Origin: [Clostridium] leptum DSM 753
GTDB lineage: Bacteria; Bacillota; Clostridia; Oscillospirales; Acutalibacteraceae
Assembly (NCBI GenBank): GCA_000154345.1
Contig: DS480344.1
Coordinates: 1-64,000, forward strand
Length of the DNA: 64,000 nt
Direction of reading: 5' to 3'
The position numbers and the translations under genes were made by a program. The notes beneath the pieces are model-generated. The model saw only the letters and a program-made list of their open reading frames with translations. It did no database searches and was not told the origin of the DNA. Positions 24,288 through 33,004 of this stretch are shown here, piece by piece (position 1 is the stretch's first letter; each line of letters opens with the position of its first letter).

Positions 24288-25152
24288 ATTATTAAAACCC
24301 TATCAAGAGCACTCAAACAGGAAAAAGAACGGTTTACCATTCCCCGGTCCGTACAGGACGCGATTCCCATCCGCCGTGTTTGGCCGGATGGGATTTTTCA
24401 GTCTGGAAGTTTATACTCGAAATCCTTTTCCTTTACCGATATCAACTACAGCATCGCCGGAAAAGAGGATAAAACGGCCATGTTTCTGGATTACTCGGAG
24501 CTTTTGAACGCCTTGGATTCCGGCGCTTTCGCTAAAATTACCATCAACAACAGAAGAATCGACAAGGCGGAATTTGAAAAAGACCTGCTGCTTCCAGAAA
24601 AGGGAGACGGGCTGGATCATTTTCGAAAAGAGTACAATGAAATGCTGCTCTCCAAGGTGACGGGTGTGAGCAGCAGCGTGGTGCAGGACCGTTACATCAC
24701 CGTCAGCGTGGTGAAAAAGAACATTAACGAGGCCCGCGCCTATTTTTCCCGTGTAGGCACCAGCATCATCACCCATCTTGCACAGCTTTCCTCAGTAGGC
24801 CGGGAACTGGAGCTTCAGGACCGGCTGCGGATTTTCCGGGACTTTTTCAAAGGCGGGGAGCCGGCGGCTTTTGACTTTAATCTCAAGGAAAGTATGAGGC
24901 TGGGACACAGCTTCAAAGATTGGCTGTGCCCGGACAGCATGGAATTCCACAAGGATTGCTTCCGCATAAACGGCCGCTGGGGCCGGGCGCTCTACCTGCA
25001 GGGTTACGCCAGCTACCTGAAGGACGCCATGATATCCGAGCTCTGCGATCTGGACCGGAGTCTCATGCTTTCTATTGACATTCTCCCGGTACCTACCGAC
25101 GAGGCGGTCAGAGAGGTGCAGAATAAGCTGCTGGGGGTGGAAACAAACGCCG
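24288..25152 (+). CDS. VirB4 ATPase, exon 1 (interrupted by group II intron), ATT start
   Basis: N-terminal 288 codons of the VirB4/TraE-type ATPase that powers assembly of the transfer apparatus. It starts ATT ATT AAA ACC (IIKTLSRALKQEKERFTIPR) eight bases after AAAGGAGAG; no usable ATG exists. Family features include RVWPDGIFQ, FSFTDINYSIAGKEDK and the SRVGTSIITHLAQLSSVGRE region. The exon ends within VETNA, and the intron begins GTGCGA at 25153. Spliced to 27890, the next residues become A-A-N-W-Q-R-K-Q, which fits the family without a gap. Unspliced, the frame stops 15 codons after the conserved sequence. Confidence 0.88.
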
Positions 25153-25845
25153 GTGCGACTCGTTCCTAACTGAAAAGGTTAGGCACTAAAACAAGAACGA
25201 GAGTTCTTTATTTAGGAGAACTGGTAATTCGATGGGTGAAATGAAGAAGCAACGTTCGGAAGCGCCCACCTTAATACTCCGACTGGCAGTGTAAGCGGAA
25301 ACGCTGACTGTCAGAAGCTCGGTGAAGTCGGCAGAGAGCAGCCGTATTGCAGAAATGCAGCGAAAGCGGTTCAGCGGTGAATTGTGCTGCCTATATGCCG
25401 GAGGTCTATAAAATATCTATGGTGAGAATGGCCGAGAGGTCTGACAAACTTGCGAATGTACGGGTCTAAATAGTTAGCCGATAGAAATGTCGGCGGCGAT
25501 TAGGTCGCAGTCAGTGTGGATTAGTAAAAATCTGCGTTATGAAACTCCATATTGTGTTACAGGCACAATCAAGCTGACAGGCTCAGAGCAAGCACCTACA
25601 GGATATATGTAAAGATAGAATTATCAGAACGAGGAAAGGTGTCAGGCATAGAAATATGTTTGTTGGCGAAGAACAATAAGCAACTTAACTGGCACTGAAA
25701 AGTAGAGGCCGAACCGATGAAACTTCTGTAATGGAAGCGGAGGAATGACCTCAAGTCGATTGTAATTACAAGTAATCTATCAAACTCAGATTAGGATTAC
25801 GGGTAAGACGAAAAAGCTCATGCCCCGAAAGGAGTGTGATGCCTA

Positions 25846-27756
25846 ATGACAAATAAACAACAGAAAAAGCTATTATGTGTTGATGACCTCAGACACGCCG
25901 AATATTATCAAATGCAGGACACGTTTGATAACCTCTACTCCAAGAGTAGAAACGGAGAGATTTTTCAAAATCTAATGCCGTTAATACTTTCAAGAGAAAA
26001 TATATTGCTTGCCTACCGTAATATCAAAAGCAACGGTGGGAGCAAAACACGAGGTACAGATAAAATTGTAATTGATGATATAGGTAAACTATCAGCTGAA
26101 GAATATGTTGAGAAGCTGAGGTATATCGTAGCAGGAAGCAAGCATGGATACCGTCCGAAAGCGGTAAGAAGAAAAGAAATTCCAAAACTGAATGGCAAAC
26201 TAAGACCACTCGGCATTCCCTGTATGTGGGATAGGCTGGTTCAACAGTGTATCAAGCAAATCATGGAGCCGGTATGTGAAGCGAAATTCAGTGAAAACAG
26301 CTATGGATTTCGTCCTCTAAGAAGTGTGGAACACGCCATTCAAAGAATATATCAGCTAATGCAGAGGACAAATCTGCATTATGTTGTAGAGTTTGACATT
26401 AAAGGGTTCTTTGATAATGTAGATCACTCAAAGCTGATAAAACAGATATGGTCACTTGGCATAAGGGATAAACAGTTGCTCTATGTAATAAAACAAATTC
26501 TCAAAGCCCCGATAAAAATGCCAGACGGAGATATTCAATATCCGGAGAAGGGTACGCCGCAAGGCGGTATTATCTCACCGTTATTGGCAAATATCGTGCT
26601 GAATGAGCTTGACCACTGGATAGACAGCCGGTGGATTGAACATCCGATTACGGAAAAATACAGTTACAAGGTCAACAGCAACGGCAGTAAGGATCTGGGA
26701 CACGCATACAGAGCAATGAAAACGACAGGTCTGAAAGAGATGTATATTGTTCGCTATGCTGATGATTTCCGCATACTTTGCAGAACAAAATCGGAGGCGG
26801 AGCGGATAAAAATAGCCGTATCGAAATGGCTATGTGAAAGATTAAGGCTTGAAGTTTCTCCTGAAAAGACAAGGATTGTCAATGTGAAAAAGAAATACTC
26901 GGAATTTCTTGGATTTAAGATCAAGGTTCACCCCAAAGGTGGAAAATGGACGGTGGAATCCCATGTTTGTGACAAGGCTCTTTGTAGACAAAAAGAAGCG
27001 TTAATTGAACAAGCCAAAAAGGTTGCAAAACCACCACAGCATAGTACAGAAAGTTATGAAATTCATCTATACAATGCAAAGGTGGTTGGAGCGCAGAGCT
27101 ACTATAAAATTGCAACCCATATCAATATTGACTTTAACGTGTTGAATTTAGCTGTCATGAGGGTGTTCACCAATAGACTTAGAACGCAAAAATGTAATAG
27201 GTTAAGACGAAAAGGCAGACCTCTTACAAAAGCGGAAATAGGGCTATACGGAAATACACCGATGATGAGATATGTGGCTGGTTCAGATGAGCCAATTTAT
27301 CCAATAGGATTTGTTCAGCATAAACCGCCGTGGACGAAGAAACGAAAAGCAAATCTCTACACAGCAGAAGGTCGTAAAGAAATCTACGACAATCTCAGAA
27401 TAAATACTTCGCTCATGGTGGAAATGATGAAATTTTCGGGCAAGAACAGTACAGAATACAGCGACAACAAAATATCATTATATTCTGCCCAGTTGGGTAA
27501 ATGTGGGATAACGGAAATTGAATTTCAATGTCTTGAAGATATCCATTGCCACCACAAATTGCCGAAACAATATGGCGGTACAGATAGATATGATAATCTT
27601 GTCCTTGTGCTGCCGCAGATTCACAGATTGATTCATGCTGCTGATGAAATCACAATCCGAAAATATATTGAACTATTGAAATTGGATAAAACTCAAATCT
27701 TAAAACTAAACAAATACAGAGAGCTAGCGAAAAATAATCCCATAACAGTAAAATAA
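25846..27756 (+). CDS. ltrA: Group II intron reverse transcriptase/maturase with HNH endonuclease
   Basis: A 636-aa intron-encoded protein that helps splicing and copies the intron into DNA targets. RT blocks include RGTDKIVIDDIGKL, GKLRPLGIPCMWDRLVQQ, VVEFDIKGFFDNVDH, GTPQGGIISPLLANIVLNEL and the catalytic YADDF (Tyr304). The X/maturase region follows (YSEFLGFKIKVHPKGGKW). The C-terminal HNH nuclease is CHHKLPKQYGGTDRYDNLVL with IHRLIHAAD. All domains are intact, so the intron should be mobile. ATG after GAAAGGAGTGTGATGCCTA. It lies wholly inside the intron. Confidence 0.95.
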   Translation: MTNKQQKKLLCVDDLRHAEYYQMQDTFDNLYSKSRNGEIFQNLMPLILSRENILLAYRNIKSNGGSKTRGTDKIVIDDIGKLSAEEYVEKLRYIVAGSKHGYRPKAVRRKEIPKLNGKLRPLGIPCMWDRLVQQCIKQIMEPVCEAKFSENSYGFRPLRSVEHAIQRIYQLMQRTNLHYVVEFDIKGFFDNVDHSKLIKQIWSLGIRDKQLLYVIKQILKAPIKMPDGDIQYPEKGTPQGGIISPLLANIVLNELDHWIDSRWIEHPITEKYSYKVNSNGSKDLGHAYRAMKTTGLKEMYIVRYADDFRILCRTKSEAERIKIAVSKWLCERLRLEVSPEKTRIVNVKKKYSEFLGFKIKVHPKGGKWTVESHVCDKALCRQKEALIEQAKKVAKPPQHSTESYEIHLYNAKVVGAQSYYKIATHINIDFNVLNLAVMRVFTNRLRTQKCNRLRRKGRPLTKAEIGLYGNTPMMRYVAGSDEPIYPIGFVQHKPPWTKKRKANLYTAEGRKEIYDNLRINTSLMVEMMKFSGKNSTEYSDNKISLYSAQLGKCGITEIEFQCLEDIHCHHKLPKQYGGTDRYDNLVLVLPQIHRLIHAADEITIRKYIELLKLDKTQILKLNKYRELAKNNPITVK

Positions 27757-27803
27757 AAAGTTGAAATTTGTTGTTTGTTAAGATTACAAGTCATGCAATC
27801 GAT

Positions 27804-27841
27804 GGAACGCCGTGTGCGATGAAAGTCGCACGCACGGTGTG
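27804..27841 (+). ncRNA. Group II intron domain V
   Basis: GCCGTGTGCGA and TCGCACGCACGGTG pair around GAAAG, giving the hairpin with a bulge that is diagnostic of domain V, the catalytic heart of the ribozyme. A domain VI-like stem follows up to 27889 and should carry the branch-point A. Confidence 0.85.
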
Positions 27842-27889
27842 GAGTGGGGGAAAACTTGGAGATTATTTCAAAGAGTTACCTATCACTAT

Positions 27890-29361
27890 CCAACTGGCAG
27901 CGGAAGCAGAATGCCGCCAACAATTTCTCCGCTGTCCTGCCCTATGATATGGAGCAGCAGAGAAAAGAAACCAAGGAAATGATGGACGATCTGACGAACC
28001 GGGACCAGCGGATGATGTTCGGCCTGGTTACCATGGTCCATCTGGCGGATTCCAAAGAACAGCTGGACAGCGATACGGAAACACTGCTCTCGATAGCCCG
28101 GAAGAACCTGTGCCAGATGAGCGTTCTGCGCTGGCAGCAGAAGGACGGGCTGGACACGGCTTTGCCCTACGGCCTGCGAAAAATTCAGGCGTTGAGAACC
28201 CTCACCACCGAGAGCACCGCTGTGCTGATCCCATTCCGGGCCCAGGAAATCCTCCAAAACGGCGGGATTTACTACGGACAGAACGCGGTCAGCAAAAACA
28301 TGATTGTGGCTGACCGCAGAAAACTTCTCAACGGGAACAGTTTTCGCCTGGGAGTCAGCGGATCGGGAAAATCCTTTTCTGCCAAGGAAGAAATCGTCAG
28401 CATCGTCCTGACTACCAATGACGACGTTCTGATTCTGGACCCGGAATCTGAATTTGGATATTTAGTGGAAGCACTGGGCGGCGAAGTGATCCGGGTATCG
28501 GCTTCCTCCGGCACCCACCTGAACGCCATGGATATGGACCGGGCCTATGGAGATGAACGGAATCCCCTGATTGAAAAGTCGGAATTTATCTTGTCCCTGT
28601 TTGAGCAGCTGGTAGGGGCGGGGAACGTATCCGCCAGGGAAAAATCCATTCTGGACCGCTGCACCGAAGAAGCGTACCGGGAATACACAGCCAACAGGTA
28701 TACCGGGCAGCCGCCTACCCTGAAAGACTTATACCATTCCCTGTTAAACCAGCCGGAACCAGAGGCCAAGGGCCTTGCCTTATCGTCCGAACTTTTTATC
28801 ACCGGATCATTAAACACCTTTGCCCATCAAACCAATGTGAATACCAAAGCTCGGATCATTTCCTATGACATCCGGGAATTAGGGGAACAGCTGATGCCCA
28901 TTGGAATGCTGGTGACTCTGGACGCCATTTTCAACCGGGTGATCCAGAACTGGAGAAAGGGCAAAACCACCTGGGTATTCGCCGATGAATTTTACCTGCT
29001 TTTCCGTTATCAGTACAGCGCGGATTTTTTTTACAAGCTGTGGAAGCGAATTCGAAAATATAACGGTCTGGTGACAGGATTAACTCAGAACGTGGATGAG
29101 CTGCTCCGCTCTGATACTGCCCGCCTTATGCTGGCAAACTCAGAATTTTTGATTCTGCTGAATCAATCCGCGACGGATCGGGAGGAGCTGGCCGGGCTTT
29201 TGAACATTTCCGAAACCCAGCTGGGGTACATCACCAATGTGGCGGCGGGCTGCGGCCTGATCCGCTGCGCCGGAAACATCGTCCCCTTTGAAAACAGCTT
29301 CCCGCAGAATACGAAGCTGTACAAACTCATGACGACCAAACCGGATGAGGCGATTCGATGA
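27890..29361 (+). CDS. VirB4 ATPase, exon 2
   Basis: C-terminal 490 codons of VirB4. NWQRKQNAANNFSAVLPYDM leads into a RecA-type ATPase with Walker A GVSGSGKSFSAKEE, Walker B VLILDPESEFG, VFADEFYLLF and GLTQNVDELLRSDTARLML. Joined to exon 1 it gives a protein of about 779 aa, a normal VirB4 size. An ATG-less frame runs upstream into intron domain VI and should not be taken as the gene start. The stop overlaps the next start (ATGA). Confidence 0.92.
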
Positions 29362-29432
29362 AAGCAAAAGAAGTTCGGGAACCATTTGCCGGTTCCCGGA
29401 CTATCCTGCGTATAAAGGTGGTATGCCATTGA
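29358..29432 (+). CDS. 24-aa peptide overlapping virB4 and the CHAP gene
   Basis: An ATG overlapping the VirB4 stop (ATGA) opens 24 codons (MKAKEVREPFAGSRTILRIK...) whose TGA overlaps the TTG of the next gene (TTGA). The double overlap would allow ribosomes to pass from VirB4 to the hydrolase gene. The start of the peptide is basic and protein-like. It may be a coupling leader or a real microprotein. Confidence 0.4.
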   Translation: MKAKEVREPFAGSRTILRIKVVCH

Positions 29433-31135
29433 AAGAAATTAAGCTGAAGCCGGACATTAGTAAACCCAAGATGCTGGAAAGCGCGGCCAGAGCCCCCAAA
29501 ATCGCTATGAGGGAAGCGTGGCTGAAGTCTAAAGAAAAAACGGTCTTGGGATTAAAAGAAACTCCCTTTGCCGGACAAAATGAGGAATCCTCCAATACTC
29601 CGGCCAACAGCGCTGCGAATCAGACAGTCTCCGGTATGAAAACCGCAGCTCAAAAAGGCGCGGACCTTACCTATCGGGGCGGAAAGAAGCTGGCCCAGAC
29701 CGCCTCCAGGAAGGTTCGGGAAAAACGTGAGGCTTCCCGTGTAATCAAGGAAGCGAAAGACGCTGCAGGCCAGACTGGAAAAGCAGTCAAAGATACGGTT
29801 TCTAAAACACGGATAAAGAATACAGCAGCTAAAACCATCAAAGGGAAACCCCAAAAGGCAGTGAAAACCGCCGGACGTTCCATTAAAGGAGTAAAGCAAG
29901 GAGCAAAAAGCGTTAAGACTGCTCAAAGGTCGGCAAAAGCGGCCCAGAAAACAGCCCAGGCTGCGGCAAGAACGGCTCAGAAAGCGGCGCAGGCGGCCAG
30001 GGCAGCAGCAAGAGCCGCGGCGGAAGGAGGGAAAGCCCTGGCCAAAGCTGCGGCGGCTGTTGTGAAAGTCACCATAGCGGTAGTGAAAAGCCTGATTGCG
30101 GCTATAGCCGCGGGAGGCTGGGTCGCGGTGGTTGTCATTCTGACAATTTGCCTGATCGCGGCGATTCTTTACTCCTGCTATGGGATTTTTTTCTCCGGGG
30201 AAGATACCGGCACAGGGATCACCATGCAGGCGGCTGTGGCGGAGATCAATGAAGAATATGGGGAAAGGCTGGATCAGCTGAAGGAAGAAAACGAGCATGA
30301 AGTATTCCGGCTTTCCGGTTCCAGAGCGCCCTGGAAGGATGTGCTTGCAGTTTACGCGGTCAAGGTAAATACCGATTCGGAGAATCCCCAAGTGGTGGCC
30401 AATTTAACGGAAGAAAAGAAAGAACTTCTGCGGGGCGTTTTTTGGGATATGAATACAATCTCCCATCAGATCGGCAGAGAAACGATAACGGAGATCGTCG
30501 TCCAGACCGACGAAAAGGGAAACGCGGTGGAGAAAGAGCAGACAGTGGAGAAAACAGTGCTGACGGTCAGCGTAACCCATAAGCCGGCGGAGGAAATGGC
30601 AGCGCGGTACTTTTTTAATCCCAGTCAAAAGGCCGCCCTTACCGAACTTCTGGCCCCGGAATTCGATACCCTGTGGACTGGAGTCCTTTCCGGCATGATT
30701 TCCGATGGCGGCGGTCTCGTGGCGGTGGCCCGTTCCCAGGTGGGAAACATCGGCGGAGAGCTCTATTGGAGCTGGTATGGGTTTGAATCCCATGTGGAAT
30801 GGTGCGCCTGTTTCGTTTCCTGGTGTGCCGATCAATGCGGCTATATTGACGCCGGCCTGCTCCCTAAGTTTGCGGCCTGCACCTCCCAGGGGGTTCCCTG
30901 GTTTCAGGAACGGGGGCAATGGCAGGACAACACCTATACGCCGAATCCCGGTGACCTTATCTTTTTTAATTGGGATCAGGACGAATGGATCGATCATGTG
31001 GGAATCGTGGAAAAGGTGGAAAACGGCAGGATTTATACCATCGAGGGCAACTCCGGTAACGCCTGCGAGCAGAACAGCTATCCTTTGGGAGATTCCCAGA
31101 TTTATGGATATGGGATTTTGAGACTATATGTTTAA
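29429..31135 (+). CDS. CHAP-domain peptidoglycan hydrolase of the conjugation system (CD1108-like)
   Basis: A 568-aa protein that would locally open the cell wall for the transfer channel. The N-terminal 200 residues are an Ala/Lys-rich repetitive coil (many AAKTAQ-like steps). One membrane helix follows (VAVVVILTICLIAAILYSC), with a long extracellular part. The C-terminal CHAP domain has Cys in EWCACFVSWCADQCGY and His in DHVGIVEKV, then YTIEGNSGNACEQNSYPLG. TTG start after AAAGGTGG; an ATG two codons earlier is too close to that site. It is the last conjugation gene before the sugar locus. Confidence 0.9.
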   Translation: MKEIKLKPDISKPKMLESAARAPKIAMREAWLKSKEKTVLGLKETPFAGQNEESSNTPANSAANQTVSGMKTAAQKGADLTYRGGKKLAQTASRKVREKREASRVIKEAKDAAGQTGKAVKDTVSKTRIKNTAAKTIKGKPQKAVKTAGRSIKGVKQGAKSVKTAQRSAKAAQKTAQAAARTAQKAAQAARAAARAAAEGGKALAKAAAAVVKVTIAVVKSLIAAIAAGGWVAVVVILTICLIAAILYSCYGIFFSGEDTGTGITMQAAVAEINEEYGERLDQLKEENEHEVFRLSGSRAPWKDVLAVYAVKVNTDSENPQVVANLTEEKKELLRGVFWDMNTISHQIGRETITEIVVQTDEKGNAVEKEQTVEKTVLTVSVTHKPAEEMAARYFFNPSQKAALTELLAPEFDTLWTGVLSGMISDGGGLVAVARSQVGNIGGELYWSWYGFESHVEWCACFVSWCADQCGYIDAGLLPKFAACTSQGVPWFQERGQWQDNTYTPNPGDLIFFNWDQDEWIDHVGIVEKVENGRIYTIEGNSGNACEQNSYPLGDSQIYGYGILRLYV

Positions 31136-31340
31136 GGTGCAGGATAAAGGTGTTCTCCAGCTTTCTACTATTACCAAGTGAATTGATAGTTATAGTATGA
31201 CAATTTTATCACTGATATTGGCCTAACATATAAAGCCGCTTGGGAGAAAACGAACAATCTCGTGGTAGACTAAATTGATTTGGGGTGCCTTGTTTAACAT
31301 TTTTCGAAACGGAACTCCTTCCAAAGAATAGAAAAGAATT
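31136..31340. other. Junction between ICE and sugar-utilisation block
   Basis: About 200 bases without a gene, turning from GC-rich to AT-rich. No terminator, repeat or integration signature is clear. In related ICEs further genes usually follow the CHAP gene here; instead the 3' ends of minus-strand regulatory genes are met. Confidence 0.5.
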
Positions 31341-32975
31341 CTAAGTTTTATGGTTCTTATCTGCGCCTTTGATCCTCGTGTCCACGTAAGAGCGCGGAGA
31401 GATACCGTAGTATTGTTTAAAGCACTTGCCAAAGTAACTGGCATCCTCATATCCACATTGATAAGCTACTAAAGAAACATTTTCACAGCCATCATCAAAA
31501 TAATTCTTGGCCCTTTCCATCCGAATCCACAGTAAAAAATTCCCCACAGTAAAATTAAATTCTTTTTTGAAAAGGTAGCAAAGGTGTTGTTTACTGATAA
31601 AAAAATGAGAGGCAATGTCCTCAAGGTTTAAATTTATTTGATGACAGTTATTCTCAATATAATCTAAAATCTGCTGTGCCAAAGAACTTGATAAATGGTT
31701 ATGTCCCTGTTGCTTAGCAGTATGTAATATTCTAAGAAAGTAGGAGGTGGTGCAGTCAAACAGCTGCTCGATGGAATCAGTAGTGTCAATAATCTCAAAA
31801 AGATTTTTTTGCGTTTCAGATTCTTCGGAAAAGATATGATTCTGGACTGCATATCCCATAGCATAAGACAGCAAATCGCAGATTTGTAAGTAAATTGCTA
31901 CCGGGTGGAGTTGTTGGCAGGTCATTTCTTTAAAAATACCTTGCAAGAATTCCCTAATACCCTCCTCGTCGCTTTTACGCATCAGTTTTGAAAGATGGTA
32001 CCGCTTTTCATCGGAAAAGATATATTCGGTCTGGCCGGAAAAGTCAGTTTCATGGTAACAGAAGAATCCGCGGGCATGATGTAAAGCTTGGTATTTTTCA
32101 ACACATCTAGCTTCCTGATAAGAATGTGCCAATTGTTTTACTTGGGAATAGCAGGAGCCGGAACACAGAAGAACAGAATACCTTAGATTTTCTTCAGCAA
32201 TTTTAACAAACTGTTTTAAAATCGGTTCGATTCGGCCATATAAGTCTTGCGGTAGCAGGTTAGAACCTAACAGAAGAAAAAGCGTTTGATTTTCATTGAC
32301 TCCAATAATACAGTCTAAGGAGGAGCTGAATAACTCCGATAGTATATTCCTGGCGGAATAAAGATATAATTGTTGATCATTGATAGACCAAGGCCCTAAG
32401 GGATCGGGATAGATATCACATAATATAACACAGTAGGATGAATTTTCTAAAGAAAAGGGAATGTCCTGAGAAAAATGTTTGATTTTTGTCCAATCGGTTT
32501 CCTTTTTAATCAATTCTTCCGCAAAATACTCTTGAATAATGGGATTTAGACGAAAGTTTTTATCTAATATTTGGGAGTGATAGTCTTTTTGGTTATTTTC
32601 ATAATCTATTTTAGCTGATAGTTTGATTAGGCAGTTGTATAAGTCAGAAGGACGGATAGGTTTTAATAAATAATCTTGAACTCCCAAACGGATGGCTTTC
32701 TGAGCATACTCAAATTCACTATACCCGGTCAGAATCACCATTTTGGTTTGAAGCCCTTGCGCCCGGGCAGATTCTACCATTTGGATTCCATCCATTAATG
32801 GCATAGTAATATCAACTAAAGCAATATCAGGTTTTAGCTCTTGAATCAACCGCAGTCCGTCGCGACCGTTATTAGCCTCACCGCAAATCGTGAATTCAGA
32901 ATTAAAATCTTGAAAATAGTGGTGAATCGCTTTACGAAAAAAGAATTCATCATCAATCAACAAAACATTTTTCAT
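31341..32975 (-). CDS. YesN-type response regulator (receiver + AraC HTH)
   Basis: A 544-aa cytosolic regulator. The N-terminal receiver has the acidic pair IDDE (residues 7-10), phospho-acceptor Asp55 in ALVDITMPLMDG, and Lys in YLLKPIRP. A long middle region precedes the C-terminal AraC-type double helix-turn-helix (LEDIASHFFISKQHLCYLFK and VSLVAYQCGYEDASYFGKCF). ATG start preceded by GAGGCTGTGAT. It is the partner of the sensor kinase 29 bases upstream, and most likely activates the divergent binding-protein operon at 35089. Confidence 0.92.
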   Translation of the reverse strand: MKNVLLIDDEFFFRKAIHHYFQDFNSEFTICGEANNGRDGLRLIQELKPDIALVDITMPLMDGIQMVESARAQGLQTKMVILTGYSEFEYAQKAIRLGVQDYLLKPIRPSDLYNCLIKLSAKIDYENNQKDYHSQILDKNFRLNPIIQEYFAEELIKKETDWTKIKHFSQDIPFSLENSSYCVILCDIYPDPLGPWSINDQQLYLYSARNILSELFSSSLDCIIGVNENQTLFLLLGSNLLPQDLYGRIEPILKQFVKIAEENLRYSVLLCSGSCYSQVKQLAHSYQEARCVEKYQALHHARGFFCYHETDFSGQTEYIFSDEKRYHLSKLMRKSDEEGIREFLQGIFKEMTCQQLHPVAIYLQICDLLSYAMGYAVQNHIFSEESETQKNLFEIIDTTDSIEQLFDCTTSYFLRILHTAKQQGHNHLSSSLAQQILDYIENNCHQINLNLEDIASHFFISKQHLCYLFKKEFNFTVGNFLLWIRMERAKNYFDDGCENVSLVAYQCGYEDASYFGKCFKQYYGISPRSYVDTRIKGADKNHKT

Positions 32976-33004
32976 ATCACAGCCTCTTTTCAGATAATAT
33001 CCTT

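Larger units (their letters stand above)
25153..27889 (+). mobile_element. Group II intron inserted in virB4
   Basis: The 2.7-kb element starts with GTGCGACTC, the usual 5' end, contains a multidomain reverse transcriptase gene, and ends with a domain V hairpin (27804-27841), a domain VI-like stem and ACTAT. The 3' boundary is placed by restoring VirB4: exon 1 final G plus exon 2 CC gives an Ala codon. A CGGCG motif at 25491-25498 could be EBS1 pairing with the CGCCG at the exon end. The intron is visibly more AT-rich than the flanking ICE. Boundaries are inferred from consensus and frame, accurate to one or two bases. Confidence 0.88.

Noticed and set aside
27844..27889. Extra N-terminal codons of the second VirB4 frame (MGENLEIISK...)
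   Set aside because: They come from domain VI of the group II intron; splicing joins 25152 to 27890, so these codons are not exon.
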